Source: Candidatus Bipolaricaulis sp.
Lineage (GTDB): Bacteria; Bipolaricaulota; Bipolaricaulia; Bipolaricaulales; Bipolaricaulaceae
Reading direction: 5' to 3'
Length of the DNA: 8,210 nucleotides
NCBI GenBank assembly: GCA_020062805.1
Contig: JAGUVP010000031.1
Span: forward strand, 1-8,210
Shown: one piece after another, positions 1-5,892 of the stretch
Numbering within the stretch: position 1 is the stretch's first letter
Layout: every line of letters begins with the position of its first letter
The notes under the pieces: model-generated
Seen by the model: only the letters and a program-made list of their open reading frames with translations
What the model was told of the DNA's origin: nothing
Databases searched by the model: none
Position numbers and translations under genes: made by a program

Positions 1-118
1 CGCGGCCAAGGCGGCGGTGAAGGAAGCTGGGCACCGGTTCCTCGCGCACCGGCTCGTCCCCCCGGGAGACGGCGGGCTCGCGCTCGGCCAGCTCGCCTGC
101 GCTGCCCACGAGACGTAG
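1..118 (+). CDS. hypF: HypF-type carbamoyltransferase, C-terminal fragment
   Basis: An open frame enters from the left edge (codons from base 2) and ends at TAG 116-118, leaving about 38 residues. The visible tail contains VPPGDGGLALGQLACAA. It closely matches the C-terminal signature of HypF (a P-x-x-DGG-h-x-LGQ pattern shortly before the stop), the enzyme that makes the thiocarbamate precursor of the cyanide ligands of the [NiFe]-hydrogenase active site, working with HypE in the cytoplasm. Only the last part of the YrdC/Kae1-like C-terminal region is present, so the catalytic domains cannot be checked. The Kae1/TsaD family is the nearest alternative, but its C-terminus lacks this DGGLALGQ block. 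The next gene starts 9 bp downstream on the same strand, so the two are probably co-transcribed. Confidence 0.8.
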   Translation, partial: AAKAAVKEAGHRFLAHRLVPPGDGGLALGQLACAAHET

Positions 119-127
119 ACTGAGGCG

Positions 128-652
128 ATGGACCTTCGTCTGCTGGGGCTGCTCCTCGCTCTGCTCGTCATCGCAGGTCTCCTCGTGTCTCCGCAGGGTG
201 GCCGTCCTGGCGAAGGCACCTTCTCCATCGTCGGCCGGCAAGCGCCGGAGTTCTCCCTCTCCGGCCTCGGGGAGTTCAACACGGCCGAAGCACGCGGCAG
301 ACCGATCGTGATCGCGTTCTGGACCACGTGGTGCGGGGTGTGCAAGCACGACCTCGTCGTCCTCGAGGAGTTCCACCGCCGCTACGGGAACCAGATCGCG
401 GTGGTCGGGGTGTGCCCCGAGAGGTGGCCCGAGGTCCCAGCCATCGTCTCCGAGCGCGGGATCACGCTCCCCACCGTCCACGATCCTGGAGCAGCCGTCA
501 CTCGAAAGTACCAGCTCGCGGACAACCTGCGCTACCCGTTCACCGCGTTCGTGAGCGAATCGGGCGAGGTGGCCGGGGTGTGGGCCGTGGCGATCCGCGA
601 CCTCGACCACCTCCTCGAACTCCTCTCCAAGTCTGGGATTGTGTTCCTCTAG
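128..652 (+). CDS. Membrane-anchored TlpA/ResA-like thioredoxin-fold protein
   Basis: A 174-residue protein. Residues 3-22 are a hydrophobic stretch after one Arg, best read as an uncleaved N-terminal anchor that places the rest outside the cytoplasmic membrane. The thioredoxin fold follows: a G-x-x-APEFSLSGL entry strand (37-47), the active site W68-C69-G-V-C72 and a cis-Pro region RYPFTAFV (P137). This is the layout of TlpA/ResA/AhpC-TSA-like thiol-disulfide reductases, which reduce or shuffle disulfides in exported proteins or apocytochromes. A third Cys (C96, in VVGVCPERW) sits where most relatives have Ser or another small residue. The start is the only ATG after an in-frame TAG (116-118); a weak GAGG (122-125) sits unusually close to it. 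It probably lies in an operon with the HypF gene. The fold is secure; the client protein is unknown. Confidence 0.88.
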   Translation: MDLRLLGLLLALLVIAGLLVSPQGGRPGEGTFSIVGRQAPEFSLSGLGEFNTAEARGRPIVIAFWTTWCGVCKHDLVVLEEFHRRYGNQIAVVGVCPERWPEVPAIVSERGITLPTVHDPGAAVTRKYQLADNLRYPFTAFVSESGEVAGVWAVAIRDLDHLLELLSKSGIVFL

Positions 653-716
653 GAGCCCGTGGGGGAACCCCTGGGTCCGCGGACCTGCGGTACGCGGGCC
701 TTCGGCCCAAGGGGCT
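653..716. other. GC-rich inverted-repeat cluster after the thioredoxin gene
   Basis: Directly after the TAG at 650-652 lie several self-complementary blocks: GAGCCC (653-658) pairs with GGGCTC (712-717), GGTCCGCGGACC (674-685) is a perfect 12-bp palindrome, and GGGCC-TTC-GGCCC (696-708) is a 5-bp hairpin. Together they could fold as a multibranched structure. No T-run follows, so it is not a textbook intrinsic terminator, but it could slow RNA polymerase or protect the 3' end. The string GGTACGCGGGCC (689-700) recurs inverted at 5850-5861 in the other convergent gap. Confidence 0.5.
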
Positions 717-850
717 CGTGATTCGTCGTCCGTGATCCGCAGTCCGTACCACCATGCTTCGGTCCACGGAGGACGAACAACGGACCACGGTTCTTGCCGC
801 GGGGATCCGATCTTCTCCGCGCAGCCGAAGGCTCAGCGGGCTTTTCTCAC
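717..850 (+). repeat. Dispersed intergenic repeat, copy A
   Basis: This non-coding element fills most of the gap between the convergent genes ending at 652 and 872. Its left part (717-793) is eleven heptamers in one phase: units beginning CGT or CGC at 717, 724, 731, 738 and 745, and units beginning ACG at 766, 773, 780 and 787. The two sets are roughly reverse-complementary, so 717-739 can pair with 767-789 (17 of 23 Watson-Crick pairs by eye). Its right part ends in a conserved hairpin plus T-rich tail. Bases 761-850 align without gaps to 5928-6017 (copy B); the last 70 positions are 58/70 identical, including 27 consecutive identical bases (814-840). No convincing coding potential was found. 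Confidence 0.8.
817..848 (+). terminator. Terminator-like hairpin inside repeat copy A
   Basis: CCGC (817-820) and AGCC (823-826) pair with GGCT (830-833) and GCGG (836-839), with a GAA loop and a 2x2 internal loop. The hairpin is followed by GCTTTTCTC. On the plus strand this resembles a Rho-independent terminator for the thioredoxin-gene transcript. On the minus strand no T-run follows the hairpin, so it would be one-directional. The internal loop makes the stem weaker than a classic terminator. Confidence 0.5.
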
Positions 851-871
851 ACAGGCTGCTGGCAACCCGCC

Positions 872-1504
872 CTACGGGGAGAGCGGGTGATCGCTGCGGA
901 TGACCTCAGTGTAGATCGTGTGGTAAGGAGCTCCTCCCGTCTCTAGCAGGAGATCCGTCGTGATCTCGAAGATCTGCTCTGCCCCTGGAGCCAGATCCCC
1001 GAGGATCTTCGATCGCTCCCGGATAATGTTCCAGTCCTTATCACGGAACTGGGCGACCACTCTCCCTAGGTTGATCCTGCGATCGCTGATGTTCTTCACC
1101 CGTCCGACCACCCGCTGCCCGAAGTACGTTTCCTCCGCTTTCCATTCCAGCACATCAAGGGGGTACGACTTTCCGGGCTGAATCACCCCACGCACGGTCG
1201 CCGAGAGCCCCTGGTCATCGGTCACGGTGAGGGTGGGGTAGAACGTGCCTTCCCGTGTGTACCAATGGTAGGCTGTTGTCCCTCCCTCTCTCGCAGTTCC
1301 ATCCCCGAAATCCCAGTGGTAGCTTACGATTTGACCGTCGCCCGTCTTGGACTGGCTGACGAACGTGACGCGGAGCGGTACCTCCCCTCTCCACGGATCG
1401 TACCAGATGCCTGCCACAGGCGGCTGCCCAACCTGAGGGCTGGAACACCCTCCCATGAGCAATCCCAGAACCACGAGCGCCCCCCCAACTAGATTCCGCT
1501 TCAT
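872..1504 (-). CDS. PKD-domain lipoprotein with FxLYD-like C-terminal domain
   Basis: A 210-residue exported lipoprotein of unknown function. The signal peptide MKRNLVGGALVVLGLLMGGC carries a lipobox LMGGC with the acylated Cys at 20. A PKD domain (about 28-108) follows, with the diagnostic WDFGDG at 64-69 and a TLTVTDDQG strand at 91-99. A second beta domain (about 115-185), with FGQRVVGRVKNISDRRI and then VVAQFRDKDWNII, resembles FxLYD-type domains, which are common on bacterial lipoproteins. PKD folds usually mediate protein or polysaccharide contacts at the cell surface. The start is supported by a strong Shine-Dalgarno on the minus strand (1510-1515, 5-base spacing). It lies 58 bp downstream of the hydrolase gene on the same strand but has its own candidate promoter. 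No catalytic residues are visible, so a structural or adhesive role is likely. Confidence 0.85.
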   Translation of the reverse strand: MKRNLVGGALVVLGLLMGGCSSPQVGQPPVAGIWYDPWRGEVPLRVTFVSQSKTGDGQIVSYHWDFGDGTAREGGTTAYHWYTREGTFYPTLTVTDDQGLSATVRGVIQPGKSYPLDVLEWKAEETYFGQRVVGRVKNISDRRINLGRVVAQFRDKDWNIIRERSKILGDLAPGAEQIFEITTDLLLETGGAPYHTIYTEVIRSDHPLSP

Positions 1505-1521
1505 CGTCCACCTCCATCGTC

Positions 1522-1550
1522 ATTGTCCGTGTCAAGACAGCGCAAGCCAA
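1522..1550 (-). promoter_or_regulatory. Candidate sigma-70-type promoter for the PKD lipoprotein
   Basis: Read on the minus strand: TTGGCT (1550-1545), a 17-bp spacer, then GACAAT (1527-1522). Each hexamer matches consensus at four of six positions and the spacing is ideal. The predicted start lies very close to the Shine-Dalgarno, giving a very short leader. A perfect TTGACA also lies in the spacer, but no -10 stands at the right distance from it. Confidence 0.35.
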
Positions 1551-1562
1551 CTCGCCGCATGG

Positions 1563-2336
1563 TCACGTCCACTGTGTTGCCTCGACGGTGAGCCCGTCGG
1601 CTGCGGCGATGACCTCTGTTCCCAGGGACTCGGCAAGCCCCGCCGCCAGCCCACGAGGATTGCCCCGCAGCATTGTCGTCCCGAAGTGGGTGAGGACGGC
1701 CAGCCGCGGCTTCACAGCGGCGATGACCTCCCCCGCCTCCGGGAGGCAGAGGTGGTCGACATCCGGTCGCCAGTCCTTGAGGACCACGTTCAGGACCAGG
1801 AGATCGCACCCCGCGTAGTTGTCGGCGAGTGTAGGGTTGAACCGGGCGTCGGTCACGAAGCCAACCCTCCCCTCGGGCGAGTCGAGAACGAGACCGTAGC
1901 TTTCCACCGTGCCATGGGAGTGCGAGACCGGCCGAATCGTCACCTCTCCGATCTCATGCTCGCGGCCCGCCTGCCAGGTCTCAATCCGCTCCAGGAACGG
2001 CCGAACGTAGCGCAGCACAACCCGATCGTCACCCTCCAGTGCGTCAGCGGGGGCAAAGAGCGCCCCTCGCTTCTTATACCCTCCGTCCGCCATCGCCTCG
2101 ACGACAATGTTCACGTCGGTCGAGTGGTCGAGGTGCTTGTGGGAGAGCAGGATTGCGTCGAGCTTCAGCGGATCGAGGGGGGGCCGGCTCTTGCGCAGCC
2201 GGAGGAGGGTCCCCGGCCCAGGGTCGAGAAGGAGCTGCATCCCCCCGAGCTCGATCCACGTCCCGGCGGAGTAACGGAGCTGGCGGGCCACCACGAACCG
2301 TGCCCCCGCCGTACCGAGAAACTTCACGTACCCCAT
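1563..2336 (-). CDS. Metallo-beta-lactamase-fold hydrolase
   Basis: A 257-residue soluble protein with no signal peptide, of typical length for the RNase Z/PhnP-like branch of the metallo-beta-lactamase superfamily. Visible metal-site elements are H66-K-H68-L-D70-H71 (the HxHxDH motif in LLSHKHLDHSTD), H139/H141 in PVSHSHG, D163 in FVTDARF and H217 in VLTHFG; H195 lies in DVDHLCLPEAGEVI. An early glycine-rich strand (FLGTAGAR) and the LLLDPGPG turn fit the fold. The set is consistent with a two-metal phosphodiesterase-like hydrolase, but the flexible-arm and substrate residues that would separate tRNase Z from PhnP or other activities are not clear, so no gene name is given. The ATG is preceded on its strand by AGGA about 8 bases upstream and GAGG closer in. 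Its start codon overlaps base-for-base a plus-strand ATG, and it is divergent from the VIT-VWA gene. Confidence 0.9.
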   Translation of the reverse strand: MGYVKFLGTAGARFVVARQLRYSAGTWIELGGMQLLLDPGPGTLLRLRKSRPPLDPLKLDAILLSHKHLDHSTDVNIVVEAMADGGYKKRGALFAPADALEGDDRVVLRYVRPFLERIETWQAGREHEIGEVTIRPVSHSHGTVESYGLVLDSPEGRVGFVTDARFNPTLADNYAGCDLLVLNVVLKDWRPDVDHLCLPEAGEVIAAVKPRLAVLTHFGTTMLRGNPRGLAAGLAESLGTEVIAAADGLTVEATQWT

Positions 2337-2421
2337 GACCTCGATCCTACCCCCAGACCGTGGGTCGGCGAAACCCAGGCGCTTACGACGGTGTACATCA
2401 CCATGTCAGGAGGTGGTGGCT
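2337..2421. other. Divergent intergenic region between hydrolase and VIT-VWA genes
   Basis: These 85 bp lie between the divergent starts once the VIT-VWA start is moved to 2422, and must carry both promoters unless they lie inside genes. A small GACC-GTG-GGTC hairpin (2356-2366) is visible. I see no hexamer pair close to sigma-70 consensus on either strand. Confidence 0.4.
2408..2414 (+). promoter_or_regulatory. Shine-Dalgarno that fixes the VIT-VWA start
   Basis: AGGAGGT at 2408-2414, 7 bases before GTG 2422. It is a full anti-16S match at ideal spacing and directly precedes a signal peptide, so it overrides the longer reading from ATG 2335. Confidence 0.85.
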
Positions 2422-4545
2422 GTGCGCAGAATTCCCCTGGTTCTCGCAGCGCTGTTCGCGGTTCTGATGTCGGTTGTACCTGGTGTCGCTGATGGGATCA
2501 TCGTCCCCATCCCGCGACCGGACATCCCCGGTCCCCCCCTGCGCTGGATGACGATCGTCTACCACCACGTGGCGGTCACGATCGACAACGGGGTGGCCAC
2601 GACCCGTGTCGACCAGGCATTCCGCAACGACGGACGGTTCCCGGTCGAAGGGACCTACGTCTTCCCCCTTCCCTCGGGAGCGGTGATCCAGAAGTTCACC
2701 CTGTGGGTAGACGGCGAACCGGTGGTCGGGGACGTCCTCCCCGCCGACGAGGCACGGGAGATCTACCTCTCCTATCTCAGCCAGGCCCGCGACCCCGCGC
2801 TCCTGGAGTACATCGGGCAGGGGGCGTTCCGGGCCCGGATCTTCCCGATCGAGCCCGGCGAGACCCGCCAGATCGCCCTCGAGTACGTGGAGCTTCTCTC
2901 CCCCGAAGGCGGCCTCGTGCGTTACCGGTACCCGCTCGCTCCGGAGCGGTTCTCGGCGAGGCCACTTGAGGAAGTGAGAGTCGAGGTCGTCGTGAAAGCA
3001 AGCCGGCCCGTGGGTAGCGTGTACTCCCCCACGCACCCGGTGAGCGTGAGCCGAGAGGCGCCCACGAGCGCCCGGGCCCTGTACCTAGAGAGGGACGTTC
3101 TGCCTGACCGCGACTTCATCCTCTACCACTCGCTCGCTGGGGAAGGGGTGGGACTGGACTTCCTCGCCTACAAGCCCGATGATGAGGACGGGTTCTTCCT
3201 CGTGCTGATCACCCCGCCCGCCGTTCGCGACCTCGCACCTCTCCCCAAGGACCTCGTCCTGGTGATCGACCGCTCCGGGTCCATGGACGGGGAGAAGATG
3301 GTCCAGGCAAGGGATGCAGCCGCGTTCATCCTTGAACGCCTCGCTCCACAAGACCGGTTCGGAGTGATCGCGTTCGACCACGAGATCCTCGATCTCACCT
3401 CCGGCCTCGTCCCGGCAGACCCTGCAAACGTTTCTGCGGCCCTGCGCGAGGTGCGCCGGCTCACCGCCCGCGGGATGACCGACATCCACGGATCCCTCGT
3501 TCGCGCGATGGGGTGGCTCGAACCGGCCGATCGGCCCCAGTACGTCCTGTTCCTCACCGACGGCCTTCCCACCGCCGGGAAAACGGTGACAGACACGATC
3601 GTTCGCGACGTGACCGCCGCGAACGCAGCTCAGGCACGGTTGTTCGCGTTCGGCGTAGGTTATGACGTGAACACCCAGCTCCTTGACCTCCTCGCCGAGA
3701 ACAACCGCGGCTCGACGACCTACGTCACGCCTGGCGAGAGCCTCGAACTCGCTCTGTCGAGCTTCTACACGAAGATCGCCGAGCCCGCCCTCGCCGACCT
3801 CGCGCTGCAGGTGGACGGTGTCGAAGTGTCCGACCTCTACCCGGTGCAGCTGCCCGACCTCTTCTACGGATCTCAGCTCGCCGTGTTCGGCCGGTACACC
3901 GGGAGCGGTCCGGCATCGTTTGTCCTCACGGGAAAGCGAGGGTCAGAGACCGTCGCGCTCACGTACGACGTGGAGTTCCCCGCCGCAGCCGCCGAGGCGC
4001 GCACGCTCCCCCGGCTGTGGGCCGCGCGGAAGATCGGGCACCTCCTCAACCTCATCCGCCTCAAGGAGAAGACCGAAGACGAGCTGAAGCCGCTCATCAT
4101 CGAGCTCGCCACGAAATACGGGATCGCCACCCCCTACACCTCGTTCCTCGTGCGCGAGGAGGATCGGGCCACGGTCGCGCCGTCTCCCACAGCGTTCATG
4201 GCGCCGACCGGGGCGCTGGCCGTGGGAGCCGCACAGGCCACGAAGTCTCTCGCCGAGGCGGAGACAGAGCAGAGAGCTGACTACGTCCGCGAAGCTGCGG
4301 GTCGGGTGTTCCTGTTCGTGGACGAGGCGTGGCAGGAGAGCACCTACGAGAAGGACACGCTGACGGTGAATATCGTCTACCTCAGCGACGCCTACTTCGC
4401 AATCCTGGACCGGTTCCCCGAAGTGGGGCCGATCCTCGCCCTCGGAGAGAGGGTCATCTTCCGGCTCGGGACAGCCTGGGTTCGAATTGGAGAGGAGGGC
4501 CTCGCCGAGCTCACCCCGGACGTCCTCGCTCAGTTCGAGAGCTAG
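2422..4545 (+). CDS. Secreted VIT-VWA protein (inter-alpha-trypsin-inhibitor heavy-chain-like)
   Basis: A 707-residue protein counted from GTG 2422. The N-terminus RRIPLVLAALFAVLMSVVPG ending in VADG is a Sec signal peptide, cleaved near residue 24. A VIT domain (about 41-172) has the typical RVDQAFRNDGRFPVEGTYVF run and the later FRARIFPIEPGETRQI run. A von Willebrand A domain (about 277-460) keeps a complete MIDAS: D283-R-S285-G-S287, T353 in GMTDIHGS and D380 in FLTDG. A C-terminal segment with LATKYGIATPYTSFLV (near 566) is usual in bacterial VIT-VWA proteins. The last ~60 residues form another compact piece containing IVYLSDAYFAILDRF. No C-terminal membrane anchor or sorting signal is seen, so the protein is probably periplasmic or released. 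The family is linked to metal-dependent protein binding and matrix interaction; the bacterial ligand is unknown. A reading from ATG 2335 would add 29 Arg/Pro-rich residues ahead of the signal peptide and is unlikely. Confidence 0.93.
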   Translation: MRRIPLVLAALFAVLMSVVPGVADGIIVPIPRPDIPGPPLRWMTIVYHHVAVTIDNGVATTRVDQAFRNDGRFPVEGTYVFPLPSGAVIQKFTLWVDGEPVVGDVLPADEAREIYLSYLSQARDPALLEYIGQGAFRARIFPIEPGETRQIALEYVELLSPEGGLVRYRYPLAPERFSARPLEEVRVEVVVKASRPVGSVYSPTHPVSVSREAPTSARALYLERDVLPDRDFILYHSLAGEGVGLDFLAYKPDDEDGFFLVLITPPAVRDLAPLPKDLVLVIDRSGSMDGEKMVQARDAAAFILERLAPQDRFGVIAFDHEILDLTSGLVPADPANVSAALREVRRLTARGMTDIHGSLVRAMGWLEPADRPQYVLFLTDGLPTAGKTVTDTIVRDVTAANAAQARLFAFGVGYDVNTQLLDLLAENNRGSTTYVTPGESLELALSSFYTKIAEPALADLALQVDGVEVSDLYPVQLPDLFYGSQLAVFGRYTGSGPASFVLTGKRGSETVALTYDVEFPAAAAEARTLPRLWAARKIGHLLNLIRLKEKTEDELKPLIIELATKYGIATPYTSFLVREEDRATVAPSPTAFMAPTGALAVGAAQATKSLAEAETEQRADYVREAAGRVFLFVDEAWQESTYEKDTLTVNIVYLSDAYFAILDRFPEVGPILALGERVIFRLGTAWVRIGEEGLAELTPDVLAQFES

Positions 4546-4563
4546 ACGGCGGCACAGCGGATC

Positions 4564-4591
4564 GAGGGGCGCGCCACCGGGCGCGCCCCTC
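4564..4591 (+). terminator. Perfect 12-bp GC hairpin after the VIT-VWA gene
   Basis: GAGGGGCGCGCC (4564-4575) pairs perfectly with GGCGCGCCCCTC (4580-4591) across a 4-base ACCG loop, 18 bases after the stop codon. The stem is very stable. GTATAT rather than a T-run follows, so it is a non-canonical terminator or a 3'-end stabiliser. Confidence 0.65.
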
Positions 4592-4640
4592 GTATATCGG
4601 ACAGACCTGCACTCGGCTGGGCTCTCTTTCTCTGAGTCTG

Positions 4641-4646
4641 TATAAT
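4641..4646 (+). promoter_or_regulatory. Consensus -10 box of the barrel-protein gene
   Basis: TATAAT is a perfect -10 hexamer and stands out in this GC-rich DNA, between a terminator-like hairpin and a strong Shine-Dalgarno. The -35 is weak: TGGGCT at 4618-4623 with 17-bp spacing matches about three of six. Transcription would start near 4653. Confidence 0.7.
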
Positions 4647-4654
4647 GAAAACCA

Positions 4655-4674
4655 TCCGCGGGACGGACCGCGGA
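4655..4674 (+). promoter_or_regulatory. 5'-leader hairpin before the barrel-protein gene
   Basis: TCCGCGG (4655-4661) pairs with CCGCGGA (4668-4674), a perfect 7-bp stem with a 6-base loop. The predicted start near 4653 puts it at the very 5' end of the mRNA. AGGAGG (4677-4682) begins two bases after the stem. It could protect the mRNA 5' end or tune ribosome access. Confidence 0.5.
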
Positions 4675-4687
4675 CGAGGAGGAAACG

Positions 4688-5815
4688 ATGGTGAAACGGA
4701 TTGCAGTCATGACCATGGTGGGGGTGGCGTTCGTCGCGCTAGGCGCAGCGGGGGCCGTAGGGCTCTGCGACTACAAGCCGCCGCAGACGGATCTGACCAG
4801 CTTGTGGCTCTCGGGCAACTACCGCTACTTCAACGACCCGGCCACTCCGGGCGTGGACGTGAACGCGGGTCGAGCCATGCTAGCCCTGAACAAGCTCTTC
4901 GACTCCCCGGGGTTCGGGTACACGCTCTCCGGCCTCGGCGAGCTGGGCCTGGTGAACCTCGGCCTGGCAAGCATCACCGCCCAGGGAGCGGGAACGGTTC
5001 GGTACTACTTCGTCCCCGGAGAGCCCTTCTTCGGGTTCGGCGGGCTCAACGCGGGATATGCCACAGGGCAACCCCAACCCGGGATCACCCTCAGCGTAGG
5101 CGCGGGCTACGGTCGGTTCGCCGACGTGACCCCGCTCGCCAAGGCGTTCCGCATCCAGAAGCTCCTCTTGGACCGAAAGGTGCTCTCGCGGGAGCTCTCG
5201 GATGAGGTGCTCCTCGCCGTGAGCGCGGAGATCGGCCGCTGGCCGGAGTACGCCGCGGGGAAGGACCCTCTGGATGCCGCAAAGGATCTCGCGGCGGTGG
5301 TGGTAGTGCTGATCGAGCAAGGGGCGGGGGTCTCGGTCGACCCGCGGTCCATCCTCGCCGTCGAGGATGAGATCATCGCCACAGGTGAGGAGCGGTACTG
5401 CGGGTGGTCCATTCAGGGTGGTTTGGGGTACGAACTGGTGGATCCCTACGGCGGCCAGCAGGATGTGGTGGTAACCCTGTCCACCGATGCAGCGTATGCC
5501 CCCGCACCGGGCGCCCAGCTTCTGTTCCGCGCCGTGGCCACAGGGCCGTTCGACATCGCCAATGAGCACACGCTCAGCGCAACCCTGTCCTACGAGCAGG
5601 CGTTGAGCGCGACGTCGGCGCTCCAAGGGAACGCTGCGTTCCAGCGCGTGAAGCCACTCGGCTCTGACCCCAAGGATTCTCTCTCCGTGAACGCCCAACT
5701 CGCGTTCACGTTGGGCAAGGCGAACCTCGGGATCGGCCTCGCGTTGAGCAGGGCCGCGGACGCGACAGGGTGGTCGACGGACCTCAGCCTATCGGTGGCG
5801 GTGAAAGTCCTCTAG
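4688..5815 (+). CDS. Putative outer-membrane beta-barrel protein, unrecognised family
   Basis: A 375-residue exported protein that I cannot assign to a named family. Residues 1-25 form a signal peptide (KR, then a long hydrophobic run ending GAAGAVG). C27 follows, but LCDYK is not preceded by a good lipobox. Residues 40-145 are Gly/aromatic-rich with alternating strand patterns (SGNYRYF, GTVRYYFV, FFGFGGLNAGYATG, ITLSVGAGYGRF). Residues 148-233 change sharply to a charged, helical segment. Residues 238-375 return to amphipathic strands separated by turns (DVVVTLSTDAAY, HTLSATLSYEQAL, SLSVNAQLAFTL, ANLGIGLALSRA, TDLSLSVAVKVL). The final strand ends at the C-terminus as in many porin-like barrels, but in Leu rather than Phe. 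C27 and C238 could form a disulfide. A strong -10 box, leader hairpin and AGGAGG at 5-base spacing suggest high expression. The barrel assignment is inferred from pattern only. Confidence 0.6.
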   Translation: MVKRIAVMTMVGVAFVALGAAGAVGLCDYKPPQTDLTSLWLSGNYRYFNDPATPGVDVNAGRAMLALNKLFDSPGFGYTLSGLGELGLVNLGLASITAQGAGTVRYYFVPGEPFFGFGGLNAGYATGQPQPGITLSVGAGYGRFADVTPLAKAFRIQKLLLDRKVLSRELSDEVLLAVSAEIGRWPEYAAGKDPLDAAKDLAAVVVVLIEQGAGVSVDPRSILAVEDEIIATGEERYCGWSIQGGLGYELVDPYGGQQDVVVTLSTDAAYAPAPGAQLLFRAVATGPFDIANEHTLSATLSYEQALSATSALQGNAAFQRVKPLGSDPKDSLSVNAQLAFTLGKANLGIGLALSRAADATGWSTDLSLSVAVKVL

Positions 5816-5892
5816 CCGCGAGACCTAGGAAGCCGTCTGGAAGACCGTGGGCCCGCGTACCTAACGGTGCCCGGGCTTGCGGCGGACAAGCT
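5816..5892. other. GC-rich inverted-repeat stretch after the barrel-protein gene
   Basis: This follows TAG 5813-5815. ACCGT (5845-5849) can pair with ACGGT (5864-5868), or GCCCG (5851-5855) with CGGGC (5872-5876); these pairings compete. GGCCCGCGTACC (5850-5861) is the inverted copy of 12 bases at 689-700. No T-run follows and I see no coding potential. Confidence 0.4.

Noticed and set aside
717..793. CRISPR array
   Set aside because: The period is 7 bases with no repeat-spacer alternation and no cas genes are present.
653..871. tRNA or other classical RNA gene in the convergent gap
   Set aside because: No cloverleaf, T-arm-like or CCA-end pattern was found; the pairing seen fits the repeat structure instead.
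639..890. Small plus-strand open frame covering repeat copy A
   Set aside because: It crosses the hairpins and heptamers, has no Shine-Dalgarno and is not maintained in copy B, so the element is treated as non-coding.
1455..2492. Long plus-strand open frame (345 codons) opposite the hydrolase gene
   Set aside because: It is antisense to a gene with a complete metal-binding motif set; its translation is rich in Arg, Pro and Gly without domain pattern, as expected for the complement of GC-rich coding DNA.
3943..4716. Minus-strand open frame (257 codons) across the VIT-VWA 3' end and the barrel-gene leader
   Set aside because: It runs antisense through a conserved domain, a terminator hairpin and a promoter; low-complexity composition and no Shine-Dalgarno support.
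4880..5698. Minus-strand open frame (272 codons) opposite the barrel-protein gene
   Set aside because: The plus-strand gene has promoter, Shine-Dalgarno and signal peptide; the antisense product shows no recognisable domain.
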